From JAFDZV01 sp966128725 (GTDB taxonomy: Bacteria; Bacteroidota; Ignavibacteria; OLB7), in the NCBI GenBank assembly GCA_966128725.1, contig CBHYLN010000005.1, positions 1-64,000 of the forward strand: a stretch of 64,000 bases of DNA, written 5' to 3'. The notes under the pieces were generated by a model. It was not told the DNA's origin, searched no databases, and saw only the letters and a list, made by a program, of their open reading frames with translations. How positions within the stretch are numbered: position 1 is the first letter of the stretch; the number at the start of each line of letters is the position of its first letter. A program made the position numbers and the translations under genes. This document shows positions 8,990-17,736 of the stretch, piece after piece.

Positions 8990-10291
8990 TCAGATTCGGC
9001 GCGCGGCCGCCCGGCGTTCCACGAACTCCAGCACGGCACGGGCACGCTCGGCCCACGAGAATTTTTCCACGCGCTTCAACGCCTGTTCGGCCATGCCGGC
9101 AAAGGCATCCGGGCGCTCCAGCACACGGCGAATGGCAACGGCCAGCGCGTCGGGCGCATCCGGCGGCACCATCAACGCAAGGGGCGGATCGCCCAGCACC
9201 TCGCGGAGCACGGGATAATCCGCCGTGATGATCGGGCGCGCGGCCGCCATGTAATCAAACAACTTGCCCGGCGAACGATACCTGTTCAGTTCGATGCCGG
9301 AGGGGTAGTACATCACCAGCAGATCGGCCGCGGCCAGATAGACATGCACGTCGGTTGGCGCCACGAACCCGACGAACACAACGTTGGTTATGCCATGCCG
9401 TTCCATCCGTTCGCGGTACAGACACACGTGGTCCGCACGCCCGCCCACCATCACCAAACGCACACCTTCGGGAAGATTGCGCGCGGCCTCGATCAGGTAC
9501 TCAACCTCGCGATATCCCCAGAAGATCTTGCCTGCATACACAACCAGGCGCTCCCCGGCTGCAAACCCCAGGCGCTGCCGTGCTTCGGCCTTGGAAACGC
9601 GCGCCTGTTCCACCTGCTCCAGATCGATCCCCTGATGCGTGCCGATCACACGCTCGCCATCCAGCCCAAGCTCGCGTACCAGATCGTGCTCCAGCGCGTA
9701 CGAATTGGCCACCACGCCGTCAACACTGCGCAGCACCAGCCGCTGCATCGGGCGCTTGGGCATCACATGCGCCTCGAACAGCACCAGCACCCGCTTCCAG
9801 GTGATCGCGCGCAGCACGATAAAGGCCATCGCCGGACCGTAGTTCTTCGCGAACAATACAACGCGCTGCCCGCGGCGAGCGCGCCATACATAACCGATCG
9901 CGTACAGCGTGTTGGCGAACAGCCGTGTAAGCCCCCAACGCACGGGGCCGTTATCCTGATCGCGCTGGTGAATGCCAGTCTGAAATGTGCGCACGGTGAA
10001 GCGGTCGCGGACGCGATACGGCGCCAGCGGGTTGCCCGTGTTTGCCTCGCCGTCCAGCGGCCGAATCCCGAGCGTCACCAGCTCCAGATCAACCCCGGCC
10101 CTGTGCACCGCCTCGCAGAAATGGACGATGCATTGGCGATCCACACGCGGCGCCTGAATGTCCGACGGCGTGAAGTACAGGAACTTCAACGGGGGCACGG
10201 CCGCCGTGCCCGTGGCACGCACCGCCGGCTCGCCTGCGGCGCCCCGTGCGGAAGGTTCGGCATCGCTGCTCTGGTATGGGCGATTGCTCAC
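8990..10291 (-). CDS. Glycosyltransferase (GT4-like)
   Basis: The product is 433 residues; the first 33 are low-complexity (Ala/Gly/Arg) and may be a linker or an over-long start, but the ATG overlaps the upstream stop as ATGA, which supports it. The GT-B fold is suggested by LKFLYFTPSDIQAPRVDRQC, FAKNYGPAMAFIV, LVVYAGKIFWGYREVEYLI and the donor-site segment SPGKLFDYMAAARPIITADY. In this subgroup the GKLFDYMA motif stands where the classic E-x7-E lies. It is coupled to the GT2 gene upstream. Confidence 0.8.
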   Translation of the reverse strand: MSNRPYQSSDAEPSARGAAGEPAVRATGTAAVPPLKFLYFTPSDIQAPRVDRQCIVHFCEAVHRAGVDLELVTLGIRPLDGEANTGNPLAPYRVRDRFTVRTFQTGIHQRDQDNGPVRWGLTRLFANTLYAIGYVWRARRGQRVVLFAKNYGPAMAFIVLRAITWKRVLVLFEAHVMPKRPMQRLVLRSVDGVVANSYALEHDLVRELGLDGERVIGTHQGIDLEQVEQARVSKAEARQRLGFAAGERLVVYAGKIFWGYREVEYLIEAARNLPEGVRLVMVGGRADHVCLYRERMERHGITNVVFVGFVAPTDVHVYLAAADLLVMYYPSGIELNRYRSPGKLFDYMAAARPIITADYPVLREVLGDPPLALMVPPDAPDALAVAIRRVLERPDAFAGMAEQALKRVEKFSWAERARAVLEFVERRAAARRI

Positions 10292-11214
10292 GTGAGCGAC
10301 GGAGGTTGGTTGCTGGATGCCGCCGTGCGCCGAGGCGCGGCGCGGAGGAATCCAAGCCTGTTGCGGAGTTCGTCGAGGAAGTACTGCCTGTACACGCGCG
10401 AGAAGATCGTGCCGCCGTATCTGCGGCAGATCATCAACCGTTCACGCCGACCCTCGCGCGAGATCGCGGCGGTTTTGCAGTCGTCGTAGTAACGCAGATT
10501 GGCCAGCAACGGCTCGATCCTTCGCACCGTGCCGTTGAGCCCCATGCGGATCCACAGGTCGCGGTCCATGGAGTAATGCAGATCCATGTCCACCTCGCCC
10601 ACGGCACGATACGCATCGGCGCGCATGAACACCGCCGGCTGCGGAATGAAGTTCCACGTGTTGACGAGGATCTTCAGATCGAACTCGCGACTGGGGTATG
10701 CATTGCGAAGCGATCCGTCGTCGTTGATGAGATTGCACGAGCCGTAGACCATCGCAAGCGAAGGATCGGCCGCGAACGCCAGCGCGGCCTGGACAATTGC
10801 CCCGGGGTGATAGGTGTCGTCGCTGTTCAACCACGCGATGATCTCGCCGGTTGCGGCACGGAACCCCTTGTTGATCGCATCGGACTGCCCGCGGTCGCGC
10901 TCGGAAACCCACGATGCCAGCCACGGCTCGTAGCGCCGTATGATATCAACCGAGCCATCGGTGCTGCCACCGTCAACGATGATGTACTCCAGATTGGGAT
11001 ACCCCTGCAACAGCACCGTGCGAATCGTCTCCTCGATGAACCGGGCCTGATTGTACGAGGGCGTGATAATCGACACCCGCGGCCACGGGCGTCCGTCGGG
11101 CATGGCAGGCGGGATCGCCGGCGAACCAACGGTCCAGGGCCAGCCGCTCAGGCCTTCCGGAGGCGCCGGCAGCGCATCAACGGTTATGGCGTTCATCGGT
11201 TCGGTTTGCGACAT
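10288..11214 (-). CDS. Glycosyltransferase family 2 (GT2)
   Basis: This 308-residue GT-A enzyme shows PRVSIITPSYNQARFIEET at residues 37-55, EYIIVDGGSTDGSVDIIRRY, and the metal-binding acidic pair in AWLNSDDTYHPGAI. Downstream SYNQ-type GT2 features such as FIPQPAVFMRADAYRAVG and DLHYSMDRDLWIRMG support an inverting polysaccharide transferase. There is no membrane helix, so it acts in the cytoplasm. It overlaps the downstream GT4-like gene by 4 nt (ATGA) and begins 38 nt after the GT8-like gene. Confidence 0.88.
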   Translation of the reverse strand: MSQTEPMNAITVDALPAPPEGLSGWPWTVGSPAIPPAMPDGRPWPRVSIITPSYNQARFIEETIRTVLLQGYPNLEYIIVDGGSTDGSVDIIRRYEPWLASWVSERDRGQSDAINKGFRAATGEIIAWLNSDDTYHPGAIVQAALAFAADPSLAMVYGSCNLINDDGSLRNAYPSREFDLKILVNTWNFIPQPAVFMRADAYRAVGEVDMDLHYSMDRDLWIRMGLNGTVRRIEPLLANLRYYDDCKTAAISREGRRERLMICRRYGGTIFSRVYRQYFLDELRNRLGFLRAAPRRTAASSNQPPSLT

Positions 11215-11252
11215 GCTTCACATCCAATCGAATACATACGGACAAATCCACT

Positions 11253-12305
11253 TCACCGCCGCCCCCGGAACAACCGGCGTGCACGGCGAAACGGCGCGGC
11301 CAGCGGCGCAAGATCCACCAGCAGCAACGCGTTGCCCATCAACCAATAGGCCCGGCCATCAACCAGGCGACGCGCCACATCCAGTGGGCCGCCGGCGGCT
11401 CGCCGCACGCTGCCAAGATTGGCCGTGCCGGCCTGCCGCATAAGGCCACGCAGCTCACGAAGATAGGGAGCATAGATGCTTCGGCGCACAACGCCCGCCA
11501 GCGAGGCCCGGCGATCGCTGACACCGGCCTCGAACAGACCGCCCGCCAGCCGTTTCATCTTGTGGAAGTGGTAGAAGATCAACGGCTCGCCGTCGACCGT
11601 TGGCCCGTCCTCCCCTTCGGCAATCGCATGGCCCGCCAGATTCCACGGGGCCACGTTTGCGCCCCGATGCCGCAACACATGCACGCGAGGGAATCGCGTG
11701 GGCCAATCGTCCAGATACTTCTGGTCGGCGAACTTGCCGTCCTCCAGCCGGTCGTGGCACCACTCGATGCACCGCGCGCGCCACCAGGCAATGCATTCAC
11801 GCCCAACCGGGTCGTTGGCAAACACAAGCAGCCCAACGTTGAAATGCCCGAACACTTCCAGATGTCGCAGGTGCGCCGGAAACCGATGTTCGATGATCGC
11901 CACCGAGGCATCGGCCGACTCCTGAAACAGCGGCGCCGGCGACGAATAGAAGTACAGATCGGCGTCGAGATACACCAGCCGGTCGATGTCGGGGAAACGC
12001 CGCAACAGATAGGCAAGGAATGCTGCGGTGCACGTGAAATAATATTCCACACGGCTACGGCTGGCCTTGGTCGCATGCAGTTCGGGGTCGGCCTGTTCCA
12101 GCTCCTCGAGCGCAACAGGCACCACGCCCTGCAGCTTCATGCGCTCCAGAGTCTGGAATGCCTCGGCATCCAGGCACAGAACATACATGCGGAATTCGCC
12201 GGCCGTGCGGCTCAGCGATCGGTGCAGCGCTACGCCACGCAGCAGATAGTTGGCGTCGAAGTATGTGCAGAAGTGATACACGCAGGAGTTGTTGGGCCGG
12301 GGCAT
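11253..12305 (-). CDS. GT8-like / nucleotide-diphospho-sugar transferase
   Basis: The 350-residue protein starts SCVYHFCTYFDANYLLRGVA and has the DxD motif in DRLVYLDADLYFYSSP (about residues 93-108), the signature of metal-dependent GT-A glycosyltransferases. HFNVGLLVFANDPVGRECI and DQKYLDDWPTRFPRV followed by HRGANVAPWNL are typical of a GT8-related group found in polysaccharide loci. The substrate is unknown. The gene is in the same direction as the GT2 gene downstream and the DegT aminotransferase gene upstream, 39 nt away, so all three are probably co-transcribed. Confidence 0.75.
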   Translation of the reverse strand: MPRPNNSCVYHFCTYFDANYLLRGVALHRSLSRTAGEFRMYVLCLDAEAFQTLERMKLQGVVPVALEELEQADPELHATKASRSRVEYYFTCTAAFLAYLLRRFPDIDRLVYLDADLYFYSSPAPLFQESADASVAIIEHRFPAHLRHLEVFGHFNVGLLVFANDPVGRECIAWWRARCIEWCHDRLEDGKFADQKYLDDWPTRFPRVHVLRHRGANVAPWNLAGHAIAEGEDGPTVDGEPLIFYHFHKMKRLAGGLFEAGVSDRRASLAGVVRRSIYAPYLRELRGLMRQAGTANLGSVRRAAGGPLDVARRLVDGRAYWLMGNALLLVDLAPLAAPFRRARRLFRGRR

Positions 12306-12344
12306 GTCGCAGGGTCCGGAGTATCCAGGCCCTGAAAGTCTGTG

Positions 12345-13499
12345 TCAGAGGATGGGGTTGGATGCAACAGCGCGACGACCAACCACGCGCATCACGGCAT
12401 CACCAACGCGGTCAACGTCGCCGTCCGAAAGTTCCGGGAAGATCGGCAGGCTCATGATCTCCAGCGCCGCGCGTTCGGTATGCTCCATGCCGAACGGCGT
12501 CGCGATTCGCCCGGCATACGCCGGTTGAAGATGCACGGGCACCGGGTAATGCACCAACGTGCCAACACCCAGATCGCGCAGTTGCCCTCGCACCGCATCA
12601 CGATCCGCCACGCGCACCACATACTGGTGGTAGACGTGGCGCAGATGATCCGCATGGTTCGGGAGCACGGCGCACGATTCGGCCAGCAGGCGGTTGTATC
12701 GCGCGGCGATGGCGCGGCGCCGTTCGTTCTCGGCGGCAAGATGTGGCAGCTTCACTCGAAGCGCAGCGGCCTGCAACTCATCCAGCCGTGAGTTCGTGCC
12801 GGCAAGGCTGCTTACGTAACGCTCGCGCCATCCGTATTCGCGCAACAACCGTGCGCGTTCGGCAATCCCGCGGTCGCACGAAACCACCGCCCCGCCATCA
12901 CCCAGCGCACCAAGATTTTTGGTTGGATAGAAGCTGAACGCAGCGGCCGCGCCGAATGTGCCCACCGCGCGTCCGCCGATGGTTGCGCCATGAGCCTGCG
13001 CGCAATCCTCCACCACGGCCACACCGTGGGCCTCGGCAACCGCCATTATCTGCTCAACAGGCGCGGGATGCCCGTACAGATGCACCGGCACGATGGCGGC
13101 CACATGCTGGCCGCGTTCGGCGGCCATGGCAAGCGCCGATTGAACCTGGTTGGGATCGATGCAGTACGTGGCGGGATCGATATCCACAAGGATGGGCACC
13201 GCGCCGGCCAGCTCCACCGCCGCAACCGTGGCAACGGCCGTGTGCGCAACGGTAATCACGTGCTGGCCGGGCTGCACACCAACGGCCCGCAGGGCTATCA
13301 CCAACGCGTCGGTCCCACTGCCAACGCCTACGGCATCGGCCGCGCCCACAAATCGCGCGAACTCCTGCTCGAAGGCGCGAACCTCTTCACCAAGGATGTA
13401 CCACCCAAGGTCCAGAACGCGCGCGATGGCGGCATCAATCTCCTGGCGATGCGCGCGATAGTTGGCGCCGGGATCGGTTTGGGGAATCAACTGGGACAT
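12345..13499 (-). CDS. DegT/DnrJ/EryC1/StrS sugar aminotransferase (copy 1)
   Basis: From MSQLIPQTDPGANYRAHRQE the product is 384 residues, normal for this PLP-dependent fold-type I family. Features in order: GSGTDALVIALRA (cofactor phosphate region), VIVPVHLYGHPAPVEQI, VVEDCAQAHGA, and the PLP lysine in SFYPTKNLGALGDGGAVV. It should transaminate a keto-sugar nucleotide to an amino sugar. It shares its layout with the copies at 41189 and 43920. An upstream in-frame start adds ten residues but does not look better. The next gene upstream is arsR, in the same direction, 45 nt away, so arsR read-through could reach it. Confidence 0.88.
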   Translation of the reverse strand: MSQLIPQTDPGANYRAHRQEIDAAIARVLDLGWYILGEEVRAFEQEFARFVGAADAVGVGSGTDALVIALRAVGVQPGQHVITVAHTAVATVAAVELAGAVPILVDIDPATYCIDPNQVQSALAMAAERGQHVAAIVPVHLYGHPAPVEQIMAVAEAHGVAVVEDCAQAHGATIGGRAVGTFGAAAAFSFYPTKNLGALGDGGAVVSCDRGIAERARLLREYGWRERYVSSLAGTNSRLDELQAAALRVKLPHLAAENERRRAIAARYNRLLAESCAVLPNHADHLRHVYHQYVVRVADRDAVRGQLRDLGVGTLVHYPVPVHLQPAYAGRIATPFGMEHTERAALEIMSLPIFPELSDGDVDRVGDAVMRVVGRRAVASNPIL

Positions 13500-13544
13500 C
13501 GGCTCAAGATAACCAATTGCCGTTGCCAAGCGCCGGGCGGCGTC

Positions 13545-13952
13545 TCAGCACGTCTGCAGCACGTTCAACACGGGAAGCGGCGCGCCTTCCAGCGCCACCG
13601 GAAGCCGCGGGGCACAGCAGATCTTCGCCAGATGTCTGCGGTCGCGCTGCATGGCCGTATCGGCGCGCAGCCACGTAATGGTCGAGCGCAGGATCTCGGC
13701 CACGTTCGCATCGGCCGGCTCGGCCAATCGGTAATGGATCCACTTGCCATCGCGACGCGCGCTCACCAGTCCCGCACGCCGCAGGTAGGCAAGATGCCGC
13801 GATACCTTCGGCTGGCTTTCGCCAAGCGTCTCGGTGAAGTAACACACACAGATCTCGCCGTCGCTCATGAGATTCACCAGGCGAAGGCGTGTGCGATCGG
13901 CCAGGGCACGGAACACGGTTTCGATGGAAACGGCTGCGGACGAACCAGGCAT
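13545..13952 (-). CDS. arsR: ArsR-family arsenic-responsive repressor
   Basis: This 135-residue winged-helix regulator has the family segment VFRALADRTRLRLVNLM, the metalloid-site motif GEICVCYF (two Cys spaced by one Val at about residues 34-36, as in ELCVCDL of classic ArsR) and the recognition helix region QPKVSRHLAYLRRAGLVSARR. Known ArsR proteins leave the operator when As(III) binds the thiols. It is divergent from arsI; the inverted repeat at 14032-14047 is the likely operator. The C-terminus carries two more Cys separated by seven or more residues (CCAPRLP and QTC), which might add a ligand. Confidence 0.9.
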   Translation of the reverse strand: MPGSSAAVSIETVFRALADRTRLRLVNLMSDGEICVCYFTETLGESQPKVSRHLAYLRRAGLVSARRDGKWIHYRLAEPADANVAEILRSTITWLRADTAMQRDRRHLAKICCAPRLPVALEGAPLPVLNVLQTC

Positions 13953-13994
13953 CGGGGTATCACGAGTAAAATTTCGGAAACGAACACATACGGC

Positions 13995-14025
13995 TTGACA
14001 TATATGTCCGGTCGCGCTATCTTTG
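13995..14025 (+). promoter_or_regulatory. Promoter of the arsI-aquaporin-arsC operon
   Basis: TTGACA at 13995-14000 is followed after 17 nt by TATCTT at 14018-14023, a near-ideal sigma-70 style pair. The same bases also read as the Bacteroidota-type -7 element TAnnTTTG (TATCTTTG, 14018-14025). The initiation site would lie near 14030, just before or inside the inverted repeat. Confidence 0.7.
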
Positions 14026-14031
14026 CATCAC

Positions 14032-14047
14032 ATTCGCTTATGCGAAT
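14032..14047. promoter_or_regulatory. Probable ArsR operator (inverted repeat)
   Basis: ATTCGC (14032-14037), TTAT, GCGAAT (14042-14047) form a perfect 6-bp inverted repeat with a 4-bp spacer, close to ATTCG-N-CGAAT type ArsR/SmtB operators. It lies directly downstream of the -10 box and between arsR and arsI, where bound repressor would block initiation of the plus-strand operon and could also affect arsR. Confidence 0.65.
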
Positions 14048-14086
14048 ATGTGAATTCCGAAACGATGATCAAAAAAGGAGACGATC

Positions 14087-14605
14087 ATGAACGCACTGCA
14101 AGGGATCAAGACGATGAAGCCACACATTGCATTGAACGTGACGAATGTGGAACGCAGTATCGAGTTCTACCGGGCGTTGTTCGGCATCGAGCCAAGCAAG
14201 GTTCGTTCGGCCTACGCGAAGTTCGACGTCGACAACCCACCGCTGAACCTGACATTGAACCAGGGGCCGGTAACCGACCGTGGCGCGCTCTCGCATCTGG
14301 GCATCCAGGTTCCCAGCACTCAGGAAGTTATCGCCATCGCTGAAACCTGGCGCCAGGCGGGTTTGGAGGCGCGCGACGAGATGCAGACCGCGTGCTGCTT
14401 CGCCGTGCAGGACAAGGTATGGGCCAGCGACCCGGACGGATACGAGTGGGAGGCGTTCACCGTGTTGCAGGACAACCTGCCGGAGGCCGGTTCCGGAAGC
14501 TGCTGCACGCCCGCGTCGCTTGCCGAAACCAAGGCATCGCTTGGCGCCACGGTACCGCTGGCCAGCGCCGAACCATGCTGCGAGCCCGGTAGCGGCTGCT
14601 GCTAA
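14087..14605 (+). CDS. arsI: ArsI-type C-As lyase (VOC family, CadI-like)
   Basis: The 172-residue protein is a single vicinal-oxygen-chelate (glyoxalase-type) domain followed by a Cys-rich tail. Residues matching the Fe(II) ligands and arsenic-binding cysteines of characterised ArsI are all in place and in register: His13, His70, Cys103-Cys104 (TACCFA) and Glu122. ArsI cleaves the carbon-arsenic bond of trivalent methyl- or aryl-arsenicals using O2, releasing As(III). The tail has three CC pairs and a further Cys (SCCTP, EPCCEPGSGCC), likely metalloid binding. A strong AAGGAG precedes the ATG. The alternative start MKPH is nine residues later. It is first in the operon with the aquaporin and arsC. 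Confidence 0.88.
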   Translation: MNALQGIKTMKPHIALNVTNVERSIEFYRALFGIEPSKVRSAYAKFDVDNPPLNLTLNQGPVTDRGALSHLGIQVPSTQEVIAIAETWRQAGLEARDEMQTACCFAVQDKVWASDPDGYEWEAFTVLQDNLPEAGSGSCCTPASLAETKASLGATVPLASAEPCCEPGSGCC

Positions 14606-14792
14606 TCCGCCACGTCACCGCGAACAATGGCAATGGCCAGCGCGTTCGCAACGGTGGTGCACAGATCATACGCACTGTGGAGTCCGCACGGCCGGCGGCC
14701 TCCGCAACGCGCCCACATACGTACCAACCTCAATGGCGTGCCGGGGCTGCGGTCAATCACACCCATCTCAATCGGCGCGCACCGTACACCAT

Positions 14793-15473
14793 ATGAACGA
14801 AAGCTTCGCACGACGCCTCACCGCGGAATTCATCGGCACGGCAATGCTGGTTGCCACGGTGATCGGTTCCGGCATCATGGCCGAACATCTCAGCGGTGGG
14901 AACATGGCAATCGCGCTTCTGGCGAACACGCTTGCAACCGGCGCCATGCTGGTTGCACTCATCGTCACCCTGGGCCCGGTTTCCGGCGCCCACATGAACC
15001 CCGCGGTTACCATTGCAAGCGCTGTGTTGCGCGAGCATCCGTGGCGCGATGTTCCCGGTTATGCCATCGCGCAGATTTCCGGCGGGCTGCTTGGCACGGC
15101 ATTGGCCAACATGATGTTCGATCTGCCGGCATTTTTCGCGTCGCAGCATCCGCGCACCGGCCCTTCGCAATGGCTGGCCGAAACGATCGCCACGTTCGGG
15201 CTGATGGGGCTCATCATCGGCAGCTCGCGGCGGCGCCCGTCGGCAACGCCGTACGTGGTGGCGTGTTACATCACGGCGGCATACTGGTTTACCGCGTCAA
15301 CATCGTTCGCCAATCCGGCGGTAACAATCGCACGAACGCTCAGCGATACGTTCGCCGGAATCCGCCCGGCCGACGCCCCCGCCTTCATTGCCGTACAACT
15401 CGTGGGCGCCCTGGCCGCAACGCTTGTGTTCGGCTGGCTTGTCAGCAAGCCCACACGGCAACCTTCCACTTGA
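14793..15473 (+). CDS. aqpS: Aquaporin-family channel, AqpS-like (arsenite/arsenical facilitator)
   Basis: The 226-residue MIP-family protein has the two half-helix signatures HMNPAVT and FANPAVT, both with intact NPA, and about six membrane segments beginning at FIGTAMLVATVIGSG. In ars operons of rhizobia the related AqpS lets As(III) and methylarsenicals flow down their gradient. Here no ArsB, Acr3 or ArsP pump gene is in the unit, so this channel is the only visible exit. It starts 187 nt after arsI; no clear ribosome site is seen. The start at MNESFARRLTAEF fits the family's N-terminus; longer in-frame starts give a nonsense leader. Confidence 0.85.
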   Translation: MNESFARRLTAEFIGTAMLVATVIGSGIMAEHLSGGNMAIALLANTLATGAMLVALIVTLGPVSGAHMNPAVTIASAVLREHPWRDVPGYAIAQISGGLLGTALANMMFDLPAFFASQHPRTGPSQWLAETIATFGLMGLIIGSSRRRPSATPYVVACYITAAYWFTASTSFANPAVTIARTLSDTFAGIRPADAPAFIAVQLVGALAATLVFGWLVSKPTRQPST

Positions 15474-15505
15474 TCAACATCATGGCACCAACAGGAGAAT
15501 CATAC

Positions 15506-15946
15506 ATGGCATCCCCCAAACAGCGCGTGTTGATATTGTGCACGGGAAATTCGGCACGCAGCCAGATGGCCGAAGGCCTTCTGCGATATCTGGCGGCCGA
15601 CCGCTTCGATGTCTTCAGCGCCGGCACGCACCCGGGCATCGTACGCCCCGAGGCGATCGACGCAATGCGCGAAATCGATATCGACATTTCCGGCCATCGC
15701 TCGAAGTCGTTGCACGAGTTCGACGGCCAGGCATTCGACTACGTTATCACCGTATGCAGCAAGGCCAGCGAGAACTGCCCGGTATACCCCGGCGCCAATC
15801 GCATCGCATGGGATTTCGATGACCCGGCGGCAATCGAGGGCGAATACGACGTTCGCCTGCGCGCATTCCGTCGCGTGCGCGACGAGATTCTGGGGCGGCT
15901 GCGGTTGTTTCTGGCGGCACTCGACGGCGACGAACGGAACGCGTGA
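15506..15946 (+). CDS. arsC: Arsenate reductase, thioredoxin-linked (LMW-PTP fold)
   Basis: This 146-residue enzyme has the phosphatase-type P-loop CTGNSARS (Cys12 to Arg18) and the redox pair Cys84 and Cys91 in VCSKASENCP, matching the three catalytic cysteines of Staphylococcus-type ArsC. It reduces As(V) to As(III) with thioredoxin. AGGAG sits 7-11 nt before the chosen ATG, which favours it over the in-frame ATG eight codons upstream. It follows the aquaporin gene by 32 nt and should supply the As(III) that the channel releases. It faces a minus-strand FkbM gene across a hairpin at 15995-16013. Confidence 0.92.
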   Translation: MASPKQRVLILCTGNSARSQMAEGLLRYLAADRFDVFSAGTHPGIVRPEAIDAMREIDIDISGHRSKSLHEFDGQAFDYVITVCSKASENCPVYPGANRIAWDFDDPAAIEGEYDVRLRAFRRVRDEILGRLRLFLAALDGDERNA

Positions 15947-15994
15947 CACCCACAACCGGCGCTCGGCAGCTGGCGCATCGGCGGTTGACGGACT

Positions 15995-16013
15995 CCGCCG
16001 GTTACGCCGGCGG
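15995..16013. terminator. Bidirectional hairpin between arsC and the FkbM gene
   Basis: CCGCCGG (15995-16001), loop TTACG, CCGGCGG (16007-16013) make a perfect 7-bp GC-rich stem between two convergent genes; the loop contains the FkbM gene's stop codon. There is no T tract on either side, so it may stop transcription weakly. Confidence 0.4.
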
Positions 16014-16871
16014 GTGTAGCCCGCGTTTGCAGAGCAGGTTGGTGTAGCGGCCGGTTGTGGTGTTATAGCGGGAAAGGATTTCCCGGCGCGTGCATGGGCC
16101 TACCGTACCGGTGGCGTGATCAACATTGCTCAACGAGAACCCAAGGCGCTCCAGCAACAGCAGATAGTCTTCGGGATCAACACCAAATGCCGCCAAGGCA
16201 CGGGGGTTGTACTCGGTGAGCAACACAAGGTCCGGGCTTTGCGCCATAAGCCGTTCGGCGCCGGCCATCGCAAGCATCTCGGCGCCTTCCACGTCGATCT
16301 TCATGAAATCGATCGGGCCGGTTACCACGTCATCCAGCCGCACGGTGCCGATCTCGATGTAGGCATCCCCCGGCGCCTGCTCGGCCAGGCTGTGGTGCGC
16401 GCCGCTGCGAAGCTGGCGATACAGGCGCGTTGTGCCCGCTGCATCGCTGGCCGCCTTCTCCAGCACCTTCACGTTGCGGTAGCCGTTGGCTTCCACGTTG
16501 CGGCGCAGGATCATGGCATTGTCGGGATCGGGCTCCACGGCAATCACGCTGCCCTGGGGCCCAACACAGCGGGCCAGCAGCAGCGAGAAGTAGCCGATGT
16601 TGGCGCCCAGATCCAGCACCCGCGCCCCCGGCTTCACCTCCGATCGCACGATCGCGGTTTCCAGCGGCTCGTAATCCCGCGCCCGCGCCAACCCAAGCGA
16701 GTCCACCGGATCCAGCCACATCTCATGCCCGGCAACGCTGACGCGCCGTGGGGTAAGTCGTGCCTTGATAAACCGGTTCACCCGCTTCAATACACGGGCC
16801 CTGGGTAACAGGCCAGAGGCCAGCGCACGCTCGAGCATGCGCTGGTACAGCGAAAGGAAAGGAGCAGCCAT
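16002..16871 (-). CDS. FkbM-family methyltransferase
   Basis: The 289-residue protein has a basic N-terminal region followed by a class I S-adenosylmethionine fold: VLDLGANIGYFSLLLAR (SAM glycine motif, about residues 85-101), VIAVEPDPDNAMIL and the FkbM hallmark FMKIDVEGAEMLAM near residues 183-196. Members methylate hydroxyls on sugars or secondary metabolites. In this locus a sugar O-methylation or glycan-capping role is plausible but inferred. It is transcribed with the polysaccharide genes and lies beside the arsenic operon, whose insertion may separate it from its original neighbours. Confidence 0.8.
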   Translation of the reverse strand: MAAPFLSLYQRMLERALASGLLPRARVLKRVNRFIKARLTPRRVSVAGHEMWLDPVDSLGLARARDYEPLETAIVRSEVKPGARVLDLGANIGYFSLLLARCVGPQGSVIAVEPDPDNAMILRRNVEANGYRNVKVLEKAASDAAGTTRLYRQLRSGAHHSLAEQAPGDAYIEIGTVRLDDVVTGPIDFMKIDVEGAEMLAMAGAERLMAQSPDLVLLTEYNPRALAAFGVDPEDYLLLLERLGFSLSNVDHATGTVGPCTRREILSRYNTTTGRYTNLLCKRGLHPPA

Positions 16872-16925
16872 TGCACCAATCTACGCCGCGCGCGTTATCG
16901 GGCAATAACCACACCCACACCCAGC

Positions 16926-17690
16926 CTACTGCGCCACGTAACCGCCATCAACCAGCATCGCGTGCCCGGTCACGAACGACGCCGCATCCGAACACAGCCA
17001 TACAACGGCCTCGGCAATCTCCTGAGGCGTCCCCATTCGCTTCATCGGATGCAGGCCGGTCACGAAATCGTAGATGGGATTCCCTTCCACGATGCCCGCA
17101 TGCTCCAGCATCGGCGTGGCTATAAACGCGGGGCACACGGCATTCACCCGGATGCCCTGCGTTGCGTACTCGATAGCGCTCACCTTGGTAAGCCCCACCA
17201 GCCCATGTTTGGCGGCCACATAGGCCGGCGCATTGGCGAACCCCACGTGCCCCAGTATCGACGCCATGTTCACGATCGCCCCGCCGCCGCCAGCAAGCAT
17301 CGCCGGTATCTGATACTTCATGCACAACCACACACCGGTAAGGTTCACGTCGATCACACGCTGCCAGGCGGCGATGGGGTAGTCGGCCGTTGTCGCCGAT
17401 TCGCCCGCGATGCCCGCGTTGTTGCACGCAAAATCCAGACGGCCATAGGTTGCAACCGCGGCATTCACCAGTGCTTCAACATCGGCGGGATTGGCGACGT
17501 CGCAGTGCACGAACGTTGCCCGGCCGCCGGCCTCGGCAACACGGCGCACGGTTTCGTTGCCCTCGGTTTCCTGGATGTCGGCGACGATCACGGCGGCGCC
17601 ACGCGCGGCAAATGCCAGCGCGCACGCACGACCGATGCCGGTGCCAGCACCGGTAACAATCGCAACACGGTTCTCGAATTCAAGGCTCAT
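16926..17690 (-). CDS. Short-chain dehydrogenase/reductase (classical SDR)
   Basis: From MSLEFENRVAIVTGAGTGIG the product is 254 residues, the standard classical SDR size. It shows the cofactor motif TGAGTGIG, the structural NNAG (NNAGIAGES) and the catalytic Ser-Tyr-Lys set in NMASILGHVGF and YVAAK. Asp in IVADIQE after beta-2 suggests NAD rather than NADP. AGGAGA lies just before the ATG, which decides against a much longer upstream frame. The substrate is unknown; such genes are often labelled glucose 1-dehydrogenase or 3-oxoacyl-ACP reductase without proof. It follows ppsA by 46 nt and may be co-transcribed with it. Confidence 0.85.
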   Translation of the reverse strand: MSLEFENRVAIVTGAGTGIGRACALAFAARGAAVIVADIQETEGNETVRRVAEAGGRATFVHCDVANPADVEALVNAAVATYGRLDFACNNAGIAGESATTADYPIAAWQRVIDVNLTGVWLCMKYQIPAMLAGGGGAIVNMASILGHVGFANAPAYVAAKHGLVGLTKVSAIEYATQGIRVNAVCPAFIATPMLEHAGIVEGNPIYDFVTGLHPMKRMGTPQEIAEAVVWLCSDAASFVTGHAMLVDGGYVAQ

Positions 17691-17736
17691 GATTACTTCT
17701 CCTGAACAACATTCATGATGAAAGGGCAACGCGGGT

